Assembly: GCF_020037015.1 (NCBI RefSeq)
Contig: NZ_JAIQDE010000002.1
Coordinates: 124,001 to 188,000, forward strand
Origin: Corallococcus sp. AS-1-6
GTDB lineage: Bacteria; Myxococcota; Myxococcia; Myxococcales; Myxococcaceae
DNA: 64,000 bases
Direction: 5' to 3'
A program made the translations under genes and the position numbers. This document shows positions 36,800 to 44,307 of the stretch, piece by piece (the stretch's first letter is position 1; each line of letters opens with the position of its first letter). A model generated the notes under the pieces. It was given only the letters and a program-made list of their open reading frames with translations. It searched no databases and had not been told where the DNA came from.

Positions 36800-37291
36800 C
36801 TAGTGGTCGTGGTCGTGCTCGCCCGACTCCTCGATGACGAGCGACACCGAGGACAGGGTCGAGGGGCCGAAGGTGAGCGTGTGCGTGCCCACGGTGAGCG
36901 GCACGACGTAGCGGCCCTGGATGTCCGTGCAGAGCGAGGAGCTGGTGGCGCTCTCCTCGAACTCCACCGTCGCGCCGCTGCCGTTGGTGACCTTCACCGG
37001 CACCGTGGCGCTCGTGTAGAGGACGTAGTCCGTGGCCTCGGAGACGGCGAAGGACACCGCGCCGCCCTTGCCTCCGGCGACGTCCACCAGGGCGATGTCG
37101 TAGCGCGTGTGGTCGTTGCTCACGGCCGGGCCCGTGCCGCTGACGGCGGCGGTGACGGCGACGGCGGGGCCCTTCTGCAGGTGCTCACAGCCCTCCTCGT
37201 CGACGTGGGCCTCCTCTTCGTCGTTACCCCCGCAGCCGGCGGCGAGGAGGGCGGTGGACAGCAGCAGGGCGGACAGAAGCTTCTTCTTCAT
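36800..37291 (-). CDS. lipoprotein with His-rich tail (HDHDH), possible metal binder
   Basis: 163 residues from the ATG at 37291. MKKKLLSALLLSTALLAAGCGGNDEEE is a textbook lipoprotein signal with Cys20. The mature N-terminus has HVDEEGCEHLQ, and the C-terminus ends SGEHDHDH. In between is a beta-sandwich-like domain rich in Val and Thr (YVVPLTVGTHTLTFGPSTLSSVSLVIEES) with one Cys that could pair with that of EGCEH. His and acidic clusters at both ends suggest Zn, Cu or Ni binding. It lies in the same neighbourhood as the metal-uptake operon. The longer frame to 37537 is an artefact. Confidence 0.83.
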   Translation of the reverse strand: MKKKLLSALLLSTALLAAGCGGNDEEEAHVDEEGCEHLQKGPAVAVTAAVSGTGPAVSNDHTRYDIALVDVAGGKGGAVSFAVSEATDYVLYTSATVPVKVTNGSGATVEFEESATSSSLCTDIQGRYVVPLTVGTHTLTFGPSTLSSVSLVIEESGEHDHDH

Positions 37292-37579
37292 GTTGGGGAC
37301 TCCAGGGACACGGGGGGACTGCGGGAACTCCAGCCGCGCGGGCCGCACGCGCACCGCCCCGAAAGCAGGAGCGACCGCGAAGGACCGGAGCGGGACTGGA
37401 AGGAGGGACCGCCGCACGAAGCGCGCATCCGTGCGCGTGGCCGGAGGCTCCATGCGCGCGCGGCGGATCCGTTCAGCGAACGGGGACGCGCGAACCCTGG
37501 ACCTGGACTCCGGTGACCACGGCGCACCCCGGCCCACGAAGACACGGGGGGCCAGGACGGCGGGCGACGGCGGCGGAGA

Positions 37580-38026
37580 CTAGGCGCGCGGCGGCGACGA
37601 CTTGGGCGCGAGCCTCAACAGCGCGACGGGCGCCGCGTGGAAGCGGAACACCGCCAGCGCCGGACTGGAGCGCGTGGAGACCGCGGCCATGACGGGCGCG
37701 GACCCGGCCGGAGGCGGTGCCTCGCGGCGCAGGAAGGCGTGGTGGCAGTGGGCCTCACCGCCGTGGGGCGTGGCCTTCGACACCGGCGCCCGGGCCACGC
37801 GCGCGTCGTCGAAGGAGAGCGCCTCCTCCAACGGGCCGTCGTGGGAAGACGCCTCGCTCACGTGCATCACGTCCCCGTGCTCCAGGCACGTGGTGTGCTG
37901 CACGAGCGCGAAGTGGAGCACGCTGCCCACATACACCAGCACGCACACGAGCACCCACGGCAGCGCCAACAGGCGCGGCAGGGAGCGGCTCGTGCTGGGC
38001 TGGCGTCGGAGGCGGCTCACGTCCAC
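37580..38026 (-). CDS. small membrane-anchored His/Cys-rich protein, paralogue-like to 28028-28447
   Basis: 148 residues from a GTG at 38026. A basic leader and one transmembrane segment (LLALPWVLVCVLVYVGSVLHFAL) are followed by LVQHTTCLEHGDVMHVSEASSH and GGEAHCHHAFLRRE, rich in possible metal ligands. The end LLRLAPKSSPPRA matches that of the protein at 28028-28447 (APKASPPTHA). A 19-bp inverted repeat lies just upstream. The 288 bp between it and the next gene (37292-37579) hold only a small hairpin, CCGTTC-AGC-GAACGG at 37469-37483. Function unknown; a role in metal sensing, binding or export is inferred. Confidence 0.65.
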   Translation of the reverse strand: MDVSRLRRQPSTSRSLPRLLALPWVLVCVLVYVGSVLHFALVQHTTCLEHGDVMHVSEASSHDGPLEEALSFDDARVARAPVSKATPHGGEAHCHHAFLRREAPPPAGSAPVMAAVSTRSSPALAVFRFHAAPVALLRLAPKSSPPRA

Positions 38027-38036
38027 TCGGTCTCGA

Positions 38037-38055
38037 AAAGCAACTGAGTTGTTTT
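38037..38055. promoter_or_regulatory. 19-bp inverted repeat upstream of the His/Cys-rich gene
   Basis: AAAGCAACT-G-AGTTGTTTT: two 9-bp arms around one central base, 8 of 9 pairs matching. It stands out as AT-rich in a very GC-rich region and lies 11-29 bp before the GTG at 38026. The 9-1-9 geometry is that of Fur-family (Fur, Zur, PerR) operators, though the sequence does not match a textbook box. Confidence 0.5.
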
Positions 38056-38187
38056 AAGCGACCTCCCCGCCCGGTGCAAGCCGGGACGCCCTGGCCCCGG
38101 GCCGGAGGGCGAGGTGGCGGACACGGAGCGCCGCGGCGGGCCCGCGGGTTGTGGACCCACGAGCCCCTGGGGTCGTAGGTTCCGCGC

Positions 38188-39657
38188 GTGCACGAGCTCA
38201 TGGATGTCCTGCGCAGGCAGGCACACTATTTCGGACCGGAGCTGGCGAAGACCGCCTACCAGCGCGGCCTCGCGGTGACGAAGCTGGATGGCAGCACCCA
38301 GCCCATCCCCATCACCGCCACGCCGGTCATCCTGGACGCGGAGGAGATCAAGCGCCGCTCGCTCCTGTCCGCGAAGCTGGCCTCCGCCACGATGAAGATG
38401 ACGCGCGCCATCCTCGGCGGCCCGGACGCGGAGCTGCTGTTGGGCGCGCTGTCGCCGCTGGAGCGCCGCCTGGCGCTGGCCACCTGGGAGGCCAGCCGCA
38501 AGCTCGCCACCACGCGCGTGGACTACTTCGTGTCCGGAGGCCGGCCCTGGGCGCTGGAGGTGAACGCCACCATCCCGGCCATGCAGGGCTATTCGGACAT
38601 CGCGGCGCGCACCTTCATCGAAGTGGTGGCGCGGCACCTGCGCTATCCGGAGAAGGCCATCCCCGCGCTGCTCACGCTCAACGGCAACAACGCGCTGGCG
38701 CTCTACCGCTCGCTGCTGGACGGCTACGCGGCCGAACGCAACGGCCAGATGCCGGACACGGTGGCGCTGTTGTGCCGCAAGAACGACGCGCAGATCACGG
38801 AGCTGCGCTGGCTGTGCGAGCGCTTCCGCGAGTTCGGCGCGGACGCGGACATCGTGCACCCGGAGGACGTGTCCGGCGAAGACGCCTTCACGGTGAACGG
38901 AAAGAAGTACGACCTCGTCTATCGCCACCTCTTCGTGCGCCGGCTGGAGCAGAACCCCGCCCCCTGGGTGGAGGACTTTCTCTCCGTCGTCCCGGGCAGG
39001 AAGGCCGTGTTCCTCAACCCGCCCGCGTCGCAGGTGGAGGTGAAGACGACGTTCGCGCTCCTGTCGCAGGCGGTGACGGACGAGGCGCTCGCGCGGACCG
39101 CGGGCCTCGCGCCGGAGGAGCTGGAGGCGGTGCGCGAGTCGGTGCCGTGGACGCGCCCCTTCCGCCACGGGCCCGGCGTGGGTCCGGACGGCGCGAAGGT
39201 GGACGACATCGTGGCCCGCGTGGCCCGGGAGCCCGCGAGGTTCGTGCTCAAGCGCGCGTGGGACTACGGCGGCAAGGCCGTCTTCCTCGGCCGCTCCGTG
39301 GGCACCCTGCCCTACGAGGAGCGCGTCAAGGGCGCCTACGGCGAATCCAAGACGTGGGAGGCGCTGTGCGAGCGCGCCGCGACGGACACGCAGGGCGGCG
39401 GCTTCGTGGTGCAGGAGGTGGTGGACACGCAGCCGGAGGAGCACCTGCTCTGCGGCACGAACCAGGTGCTGCCCACGTCCTTCTTCGTGGATTACTCGGC
39501 GTATGCGTCTGTTGGGCTCGCGAAGCAGCCCGCGTGGGGCGGGGTGTGCCGTGGGTCCATGTCGGAGATCGTCAACATCGTGGGTGGCGGTGGCGTGCTG
39601 CCCCTCATCACGACGGAAGTCGCTTCGAAGCTTTTGCTGGCCTGGAAGGCCCTTTAA
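38188..39657 (+). CDS. ATP-grasp-like protein (circularly permuted/glutathionylspermidine-synthase-like)
   Basis: 489 residues from a GTG. The strand pair PWALEVNATIPAMQGYSDIAARTF and the later RFVLKRAWDYGGKAVFLGRSVGTL look like ATP-grasp nucleotide and metal-binding elements in a permuted order. The middle section TVALLCRKNDAQITELRWLCERFREFGADADIVHPEDV resembles the Rossmann-like part of glutathionylspermidine-synthase-type enzymes. C-terminal VVQEVVDTQPEE and GVCRGSMSEIVNIVGGGGVLPL complete the fold. Such enzymes form an amide bond with ATP; substrates are unknown. It is divergent from the His/Cys gene and 74 bp before the BI-1 family gene. Confidence 0.72.
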   Translation: MHELMDVLRRQAHYFGPELAKTAYQRGLAVTKLDGSTQPIPITATPVILDAEEIKRRSLLSAKLASATMKMTRAILGGPDAELLLGALSPLERRLALATWEASRKLATTRVDYFVSGGRPWALEVNATIPAMQGYSDIAARTFIEVVARHLRYPEKAIPALLTLNGNNALALYRSLLDGYAAERNGQMPDTVALLCRKNDAQITELRWLCERFREFGADADIVHPEDVSGEDAFTVNGKKYDLVYRHLFVRRLEQNPAPWVEDFLSVVPGRKAVFLNPPASQVEVKTTFALLSQAVTDEALARTAGLAPEELEAVRESVPWTRPFRHGPGVGPDGAKVDDIVARVAREPARFVLKRAWDYGGKAVFLGRSVGTLPYEERVKGAYGESKTWEALCERAATDTQGGGFVVQEVVDTQPEEHLLCGTNQVLPTSFFVDYSAYASVGLAKQPAWGGVCRGSMSEIVNIVGGGGVLPLITTEVASKLLLAWKAL

Positions 39658-39731
39658 GGCGTCCTCCAGGGGTCATCGTTAGAGAAGGGCTGGGACTGAA
39701 GCGGTCCCCGGCCCGAAAGGAAAAGAAACAC

Positions 39732-40448
39732 ATGGCGTGGGAATCTTCAGGTGGCTGGCAGGGCGGGCAGGCAGGCTCGGTGGACGACGTCCTGGTGCAG
39801 GAGTCGCAGCGCGCGTTCATGTCGCGCGTGCACGGCTGGATGTTCGCGGGCCTGGCGCTCACCGGCGTGATGGCGATGGTGACGCTGGCCAATGAGACGC
39901 TGCTCCGCATGGCGGTGCAGAACCGGATGGCGCTGTTCCTGGTGCAGCTCGGCGTGGTGTTCGGCCTGTCCATCCTGGCGCCCCGGCTGTCCGGCCCGGT
40001 GGCCGCGGTGATGTTCGCGGGCTACGCGGCGCTCACCGGCGTGACGATGTCGGTCATCTTCCTCATCTACACGGCCGGCTCCATCGGCCAGGTGTTCTTC
40101 ATCACCGCCGCGACCTACGGCGCGATGGCCGTCTACGGCACCGTCACGAAGAAGGACCTGAGCAGTTGGGGCACGTTCCTCTTCATGGGGCTCATCGGCA
40201 TCGTCATCGCCGGCCTGGTGAACATGTTCGTCAAGAGCAGCGCCGTGTCGTTCGTGACGGCCTGCGCGGGCGTGCTCGTGTTCGCGGGCCTCACCGCCTA
40301 TGACGTGCAGAAGCTGCGCGACTACCACGCGGGCACGGGCTTCAAGAGCGCGACCGCGGTGAGCATCGTGGGCGCGCTCACCCTCTACCTGGACTTCATC
40401 AACCTGTTCCTGTCGCTGCTGCGCCTGCTGGGCAACCGCCGCGACTAG
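39732..40448 (+). CDS. Bax inhibitor-1/YccA family membrane protein
   Basis: 238 residues with seven hydrophobic helices after a hydrophilic leader of about 35 residues. Family signatures are QRAFMSRVHGWMFAGLALTGV, GYAALTGVTMSVIFLIYTAGSIGQVFFITAATYGAMAVYGTVTKKDL and the C-terminal GLTAYDVQKLRDYH...ALTLYLDFINLFLSLLRLLG, including the two Asp implicated in pH-sensitive calcium leak in this family. AAAGGAAAAG precedes the ATG at 39732. Bacterial members are inner-membrane proteins, some linked to FtsH quality control. It is convergent with the ferredoxin gene. Confidence 0.95.
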   Translation: MAWESSGGWQGGQAGSVDDVLVQESQRAFMSRVHGWMFAGLALTGVMAMVTLANETLLRMAVQNRMALFLVQLGVVFGLSILAPRLSGPVAAVMFAGYAALTGVTMSVIFLIYTAGSIGQVFFITAATYGAMAVYGTVTKKDLSSWGTFLFMGLIGIVIAGLVNMFVKSSAVSFVTACAGVLVFAGLTAYDVQKLRDYHAGTGFKSATAVSIVGALTLYLDFINLFLSLLRLLGNRRD

Positions 40449-40502
40449 TCCCAGGGTTCAACGCGGTTCCCCAAGGGCGGGGCGCGAGGCGGGAGACCGC
40501 CT

Positions 40503-40838
40503 TCAGCGCTCCGCCTTCTTGTTGAAGGGCATCAGCAGCCGCTCCACGGGGCGGCCCTGCACCAGGTGCTCCTCCACGATGGTGGGCACGTCCTCCACCT
40601 TCACGCCGCCGTACCAGGTGCCCTCCGGGTAGACGACCACGGAGACGCCGAAGGCGCACGTGTCCACGCAGCCCGCCGCGTTGGCGCGCATGCTGCGCTT
40701 GAGCCCGCGCTTGTCGAGCTCCTCCTTGAAGGCGGCCCGCACCTCCTCGCCTCCCTTGGTGGCGCAGCACCCCTTGGGGTGGCCGTCCGGACGGCGGTTG
40801 GTGCAGACGAAGACGTGACGTTCGAAGGGAGGCGGCAT
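40503..40838 (-). CDS. thioredoxin-fold [2Fe-2S] ferredoxin
   Basis: 111 residues. The cluster ligands are readable as C12 (VFVCTN), C24 (PKGCCATKGG), C57 and C61 (NAAGCVDTCAFG), the spacing of Aquifex Fd4-type ferredoxins and NuoE-like domains. VVVYPEGTWYGGVKVEDVPTIVEEHL is the conserved second half. These proteins carry single electrons; the partner is unknown. One idea is that it serves a di-iron or radical enzyme such as the acyl-ACP desaturase, but no linkage is visible. It is monocistronic and divergent from nrdJ across a 581-bp gap. Confidence 0.92.
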   Translation of the reverse strand: MPPPFERHVFVCTNRRPDGHPKGCCATKGGEEVRAAFKEELDKRGLKRSMRANAAGCVDTCAFGVSVVVYPEGTWYGGVKVEDVPTIVEEHLVQGRPVERLLMPFNKKAER

Positions 40839-40964
40839 GGTTCGCCTCCTAACGCGGCCGGGCGTCGAAATCGATGCCCCCGTTCAGCAGGCGACCGTCC
40901 AGGCCCGCCCCACCCGGCCCCTTTGTCGCGGGGGCGCTGGGGCCCTCCTACGCTCGGCGCACGG

Positions 40965-41027
40965 ACTGACAGCAAACATCCGTCAGTGATCACGAGCGCT
41001 TGGACAGGCGCCCTTCCCTTCCTGTCC
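40965..41027 (+). other. two stem-loops in the long region upstream of nrdJ
   Basis: ACTGAC/GTCAGT (40965-40970 with 40982-40987) and GGACAGG/CCTGTCC (41002-41008 with 41021-41027), the second followed by GATTTTG, terminator-like on the plus strand. A perfect 14-bp palindrome ATGGCCATGGCCAT follows at 41036-41049. The 581-bp gap 40839-41419 contains these, the two NrdR-like boxes and the GGAGG site; I see no gene in it. Attenuation of nrdJ is possible but unproven. Confidence 0.35.
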
Positions 41028-41134
41028 GATTTTGCATGGCCATGGCCATACATTGCCAGCCACGGCAGCCGTTGCCACTGGGGCCGGGGTTATTAGATCA
41101 GCCTTGGACGCAGATCAGAGCACCTCGGAATGCC

Positions 41135-41180
41135 TACCAAATGAAGTGTGTAAGAGGCGCCCTGACACTAGGTATAGGGG
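41135..41180 (+). promoter_or_regulatory. two NrdR-box-like sites upstream of nrdJ
   Basis: CTACCAAATGAAGTGT (41135-41150) and ACACTAGGTATAGGGG (41165-41180) each fit the NrdR consensus acaCwAtATaTwGtgt at about 10 or 11 of 16 positions, including the conserved C, A, T and G core. Starts are 30 bp apart, near the three-helical-turn spacing of known paired NrdR boxes. They lie about 240 bp before the nrdJ ATG, in a strip that is AT-rich for this genome. Confidence 0.55.
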
Positions 41181-41419
41181 AGCAGGGGATGTTGACGGAC
41201 CCCCCCAGCGATCATATGGATCCGCCCGCCCGGCGGGTGGGCAGTCAGGCCCGGGCCCGGATTCCAGCGGGGGGCCCGCTGGCTTCTGCCCGTCCCGGAC
41301 CATCCCAACGCGGCTGTCCCCGTGCCTGGAAGTGATCATCGGATCCCCTGGGATCTCGCGGCGTTGGCGATTTTGCAAACTTTGCATCAGCACTCTCAGT
41401 GAATCTGGAGGCGGGCGTC

Positions 41420-44224
41420 ATGGAGAAGGAACTGAGTGGGAAGCCGGTGGTGGGAGGCAAGGAGTCGCGGCGCGGTGGCCGTGCGAAGGGCAAGGCGGCG
41501 ACGGCCTCCACGGGGCTGACGGTGGAGCGCTTCTTCACGACGCCCGGGGTGGATCCGGCGGACGAGCTGGCGTGGGAGTACCGCAGCGCGAGCATCAAGG
41601 GCGAGGACGGCAAGGTCGTCTTCGATCAGAAGGACATCGAGGTCCCCAAGTCCTGGTCGATGCTGGCGACGAACGTCGTGGCGTCGAAGTACTTCCGGGG
41701 CACGCCCGGCACGCCCGAGCGTGAGACGAGCGTGCGCAAGCTGGTGGCGCGCGTGGTGGACACCCTCACCCGCTGGGGTGAGCAGGGGCACTACTTCGCG
41801 TCGGCGGTGGACCGCGAGGCGTTCCACGCGGAGCTGACGCACCTGCTGCTGCGCCAGAAGGCGGCGTTCAACTCGCCCGTCTGGTTCAACGTGGGCGTGG
41901 AGGAGCACCCGCAGTGTTCGGCGTGCTTCATCAACAGCGTGGACGACAACATGGAGTCCATCCTGGGGCTGGCGCGCACGGAAGGGATGCTCTTCAAGTA
42001 CGGCAGCGGCACGGGCTCCAACCTGTCCTCCATCCGCGGCAGCAAGGAGCTGCTGGCGGGCGGCGGCACGGCGTCCGGCCCGGTGTCGTTCATGCGCGGC
42101 TTCGACGCGTTCGCGGGCGTCATCAAGAGCGGCGGCAAGACGCGGCGCGCGGCGAAGATGGTCATCCTCAACGCCGAGCACCCGGACATCCTCGAGTTCA
42201 TCCGCTGCAAGTCGAACGAGGAGAAGAAGGCCTGGGCGCTGATTGAGGCGGGCTACGACCCGTCCTTCAACGGCGAGGCCTACGGGTCGGTGTTCTTCCA
42301 GAACTCCAACAACTCCGTGCGCGTCACCGACGACTTCATGAAGGCGGTGGTGAACGACGGCCCGTGGCAGACGCGCGCGGTGCGCGACGGCCAGGTGATG
42401 GAGACCTACAAGGCCCGTGAGCTGTTCCGCGAGATCGCGGAGGCGGCGCACCTGTGCGGTGACCCGGGCCTCCAGTACGACACCACGGTGAACGCGTGGC
42501 ACACGTGCTCCGGCACGGCGCGCATCAACGCGTCCAACCCCTGCTCCGAGTACATGTTCCTGGATGACTCGGCCTGCAACCTGGCGTCGCTGAACCTGAT
42601 GCACTTCCGCACGCTGGAGGGTGGCTTCGACGTGGCCGCCTTCAAGCACGCGGTGGACGTGGTGCTGCTGGCGCAGGAGATCATCGTCGGCTTCAGCCGC
42701 TACCCCACCGAGCGCATCGCGAAGAACAGCCACGACTACCGTCCGCTGGGCCTGGGCTATGCGAACCTGGGCGCGCTGCTGATGGCGTCCGGCCTGCCGT
42801 ACGACTCCCCTGCCGGCCGCAACCTGGCGGGGGCGATCACGTCGCTCATGTGCGGCGAGGCGTACGCGATGAGCGCGCGCATCGCGGAGCGGCAGGGCGC
42901 GTTCGCGGGCTACGGAAACAACGCGGAGCCCATGCTCGGCGTCATCCGCAAGCACCGCAAGGCGGCGTACCAGTTGCCGGTGGTGGGGGTCAGCGAGGAG
43001 CTGCACGCGGCGCAGAAGGAGGCGTGGGACGACGCGCTGGCGCGCGGCACGGAGCACGGCTACCGCAACAGCCAGGTGACGGTGCTGGCGCCCACGGGGA
43101 CCATCGGCTTCATGATGGACTGCGACACCACGGGCATCGAGCCGGACATCGCGCTCATCAAGTACAAGAAGCTGGTGGGCGGCGGCATGCTGAAGATCGT
43201 CAACCAGACGGTGCCGCTGGCGCTGGAGAAGCTGGGCTACCCGCAGACGCAGGCGCAGGACATCATCGCGTACCTGGACAAGCACGACACCATCGAGGGC
43301 GCTCCGCACCTGAAGCCGGAGCACCTGCCGGTGTTCGACTGCGCGTTCAAGCCGTCCAAGGGCCAGCGCAGCATCCACTGGATGGGCCACATCGAGATGA
43401 TGGCCGCGGCGCAGCCGTTCCTCTCCGGCGCCATCTCCAAGACGGTGAACCTGCCGAACGACGCCACGGTGGAGGACATCGAGAAGGCGTACATCGAGGC
43501 GTGGCGCAGCGGCCTGAAGGCCGTCGCCGTGTACCGCGACGGGTGCAAGCGCACGCAGCCGCTCAACACGTCGCAGGACAAGGCCCCGGAGGCGAAGCGC
43601 GTGGTGGCGGAGCCCGCCCCCGCCGTGACTCCCGAGCCCAAGGCGCTGCGCCGCCGGCTGCCGGACGAGCGGCAGTCCATCACGCACAAGTTCTCCATCG
43701 GCGGCCACGAGGGCTACCTGACGGTGGGCATGTACGAGGACGGCAAGCCGGGCGAGCTCTTCGTCGTCATGGCGAAGGAGGGCTCGGTGGTGAGCGGCCT
43801 GATGGACAGCTTCGCGACCAGCGTGTCGCTGGCGCTCCAGTACGGCGTGCCGCTCCAGGTGCTGGCGGACAAGTTCTGCCACACCCGCTACGAGCCGAGC
43901 GGCTTCACGGGCAACCCGGCCATCCCCATCGCCAAGTCCATCACGGACTACATCTTCCGGTGGCTGTCGCTGAAGTTCCTGCCCACGGAGCCCTGCGCGG
44001 ACGACGTGGAGGTGACGCCGGTGGAGGAGGCCCGTCCGGAGCCGATGACGCAGGCGGCGGTGCCGGCCCAGGTGGGGACGCTGCAGTTGTCCGCGATGAA
44101 CTCGCGCAGCACGTACCTGAACCAGGCGGACGCCCCGCCCTGCCACCAGTGCGGCGCCATCACCGTGCGCAGCGGCGCCTGCTACAAGTGCACGAACTGC
44201 GGCACGACGACGGGGTGCAGTTGA
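41420..44224 (+). CDS. nrdJ: adenosylcobalamin-dependent ribonucleotide reductase (class II)
   Basis: 934 residues; reduces ribonucleotides to deoxyribonucleotides using a B12-derived thiyl radical, without oxygen or a small subunit. Family signatures are FNSPVWFNVGVEEHPQCSACFINSVDDNMESIL, YGSGTGSNLSSIRGSKELL, NASNPCSEYMFLDDSACNLASLNLM (active-site NxCxE) and LAPTGTIGFMMDCDTTGIEPD. The C-terminus carries CHQCG...CYKCTNCG, the redox-active cysteine tail. GGAGG precedes the ATG at 41420; the GTG at 41399 is rejected. No intein is seen. It is monocistronic, with NrdR-like boxes upstream and a hairpin terminator downstream. Confidence 0.97.
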   Translation: MEKELSGKPVVGGKESRRGGRAKGKAATASTGLTVERFFTTPGVDPADELAWEYRSASIKGEDGKVVFDQKDIEVPKSWSMLATNVVASKYFRGTPGTPERETSVRKLVARVVDTLTRWGEQGHYFASAVDREAFHAELTHLLLRQKAAFNSPVWFNVGVEEHPQCSACFINSVDDNMESILGLARTEGMLFKYGSGTGSNLSSIRGSKELLAGGGTASGPVSFMRGFDAFAGVIKSGGKTRRAAKMVILNAEHPDILEFIRCKSNEEKKAWALIEAGYDPSFNGEAYGSVFFQNSNNSVRVTDDFMKAVVNDGPWQTRAVRDGQVMETYKARELFREIAEAAHLCGDPGLQYDTTVNAWHTCSGTARINASNPCSEYMFLDDSACNLASLNLMHFRTLEGGFDVAAFKHAVDVVLLAQEIIVGFSRYPTERIAKNSHDYRPLGLGYANLGALLMASGLPYDSPAGRNLAGAITSLMCGEAYAMSARIAERQGAFAGYGNNAEPMLGVIRKHRKAAYQLPVVGVSEELHAAQKEAWDDALARGTEHGYRNSQVTVLAPTGTIGFMMDCDTTGIEPDIALIKYKKLVGGGMLKIVNQTVPLALEKLGYPQTQAQDIIAYLDKHDTIEGAPHLKPEHLPVFDCAFKPSKGQRSIHWMGHIEMMAAAQPFLSGAISKTVNLPNDATVEDIEKAYIEAWRSGLKAVAVYRDGCKRTQPLNTSQDKAPEAKRVVAEPAPAVTPEPKALRRRLPDERQSITHKFSIGGHEGYLTVGMYEDGKPGELFVVMAKEGSVVSGLMDSFATSVSLALQYGVPLQVLADKFCHTRYEPSGFTGNPAIPIAKSITDYIFRWLSLKFLPTEPCADDVEVTPVEEARPEPMTQAAVPAQVGTLQLSAMNSRSTYLNQADAPPCHQCGAITVRSGACYKCTNCGTTTGCS

Positions 44225-44246
44225 AGCGCGGCCGTGAGGTGACGTG

Positions 44247-44281
44247 AAAAAGGGCTCCGGGGCTTTTCGGCTCCGGAGCCC
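44247..44281. terminator. bidirectional terminator between nrdJ and the GspE-N/GAF gene
   Basis: GGGCTCCGG (44252-44260) and CCGGAGCCC (44273-44281) form a 9-bp stem. On the minus strand it is followed by a run of five T (complement of AAAAA at 44247-44251), so it is a proper terminator for the minus-strand gene and probably serves nrdJ too. Confidence 0.75.
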
Positions 44282-44307
44282 TTCGCGTTTCAGGGGCCCT
44301 TCGTGCT

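Noticed and set aside
41050-41300. Possible cobalamin riboswitch before nrdJ (GCCACTG near 41073, AGTCAGG near 41238)
   Set aside because: The short matches are not in the right order or context, and I cannot build the core four-way junction.
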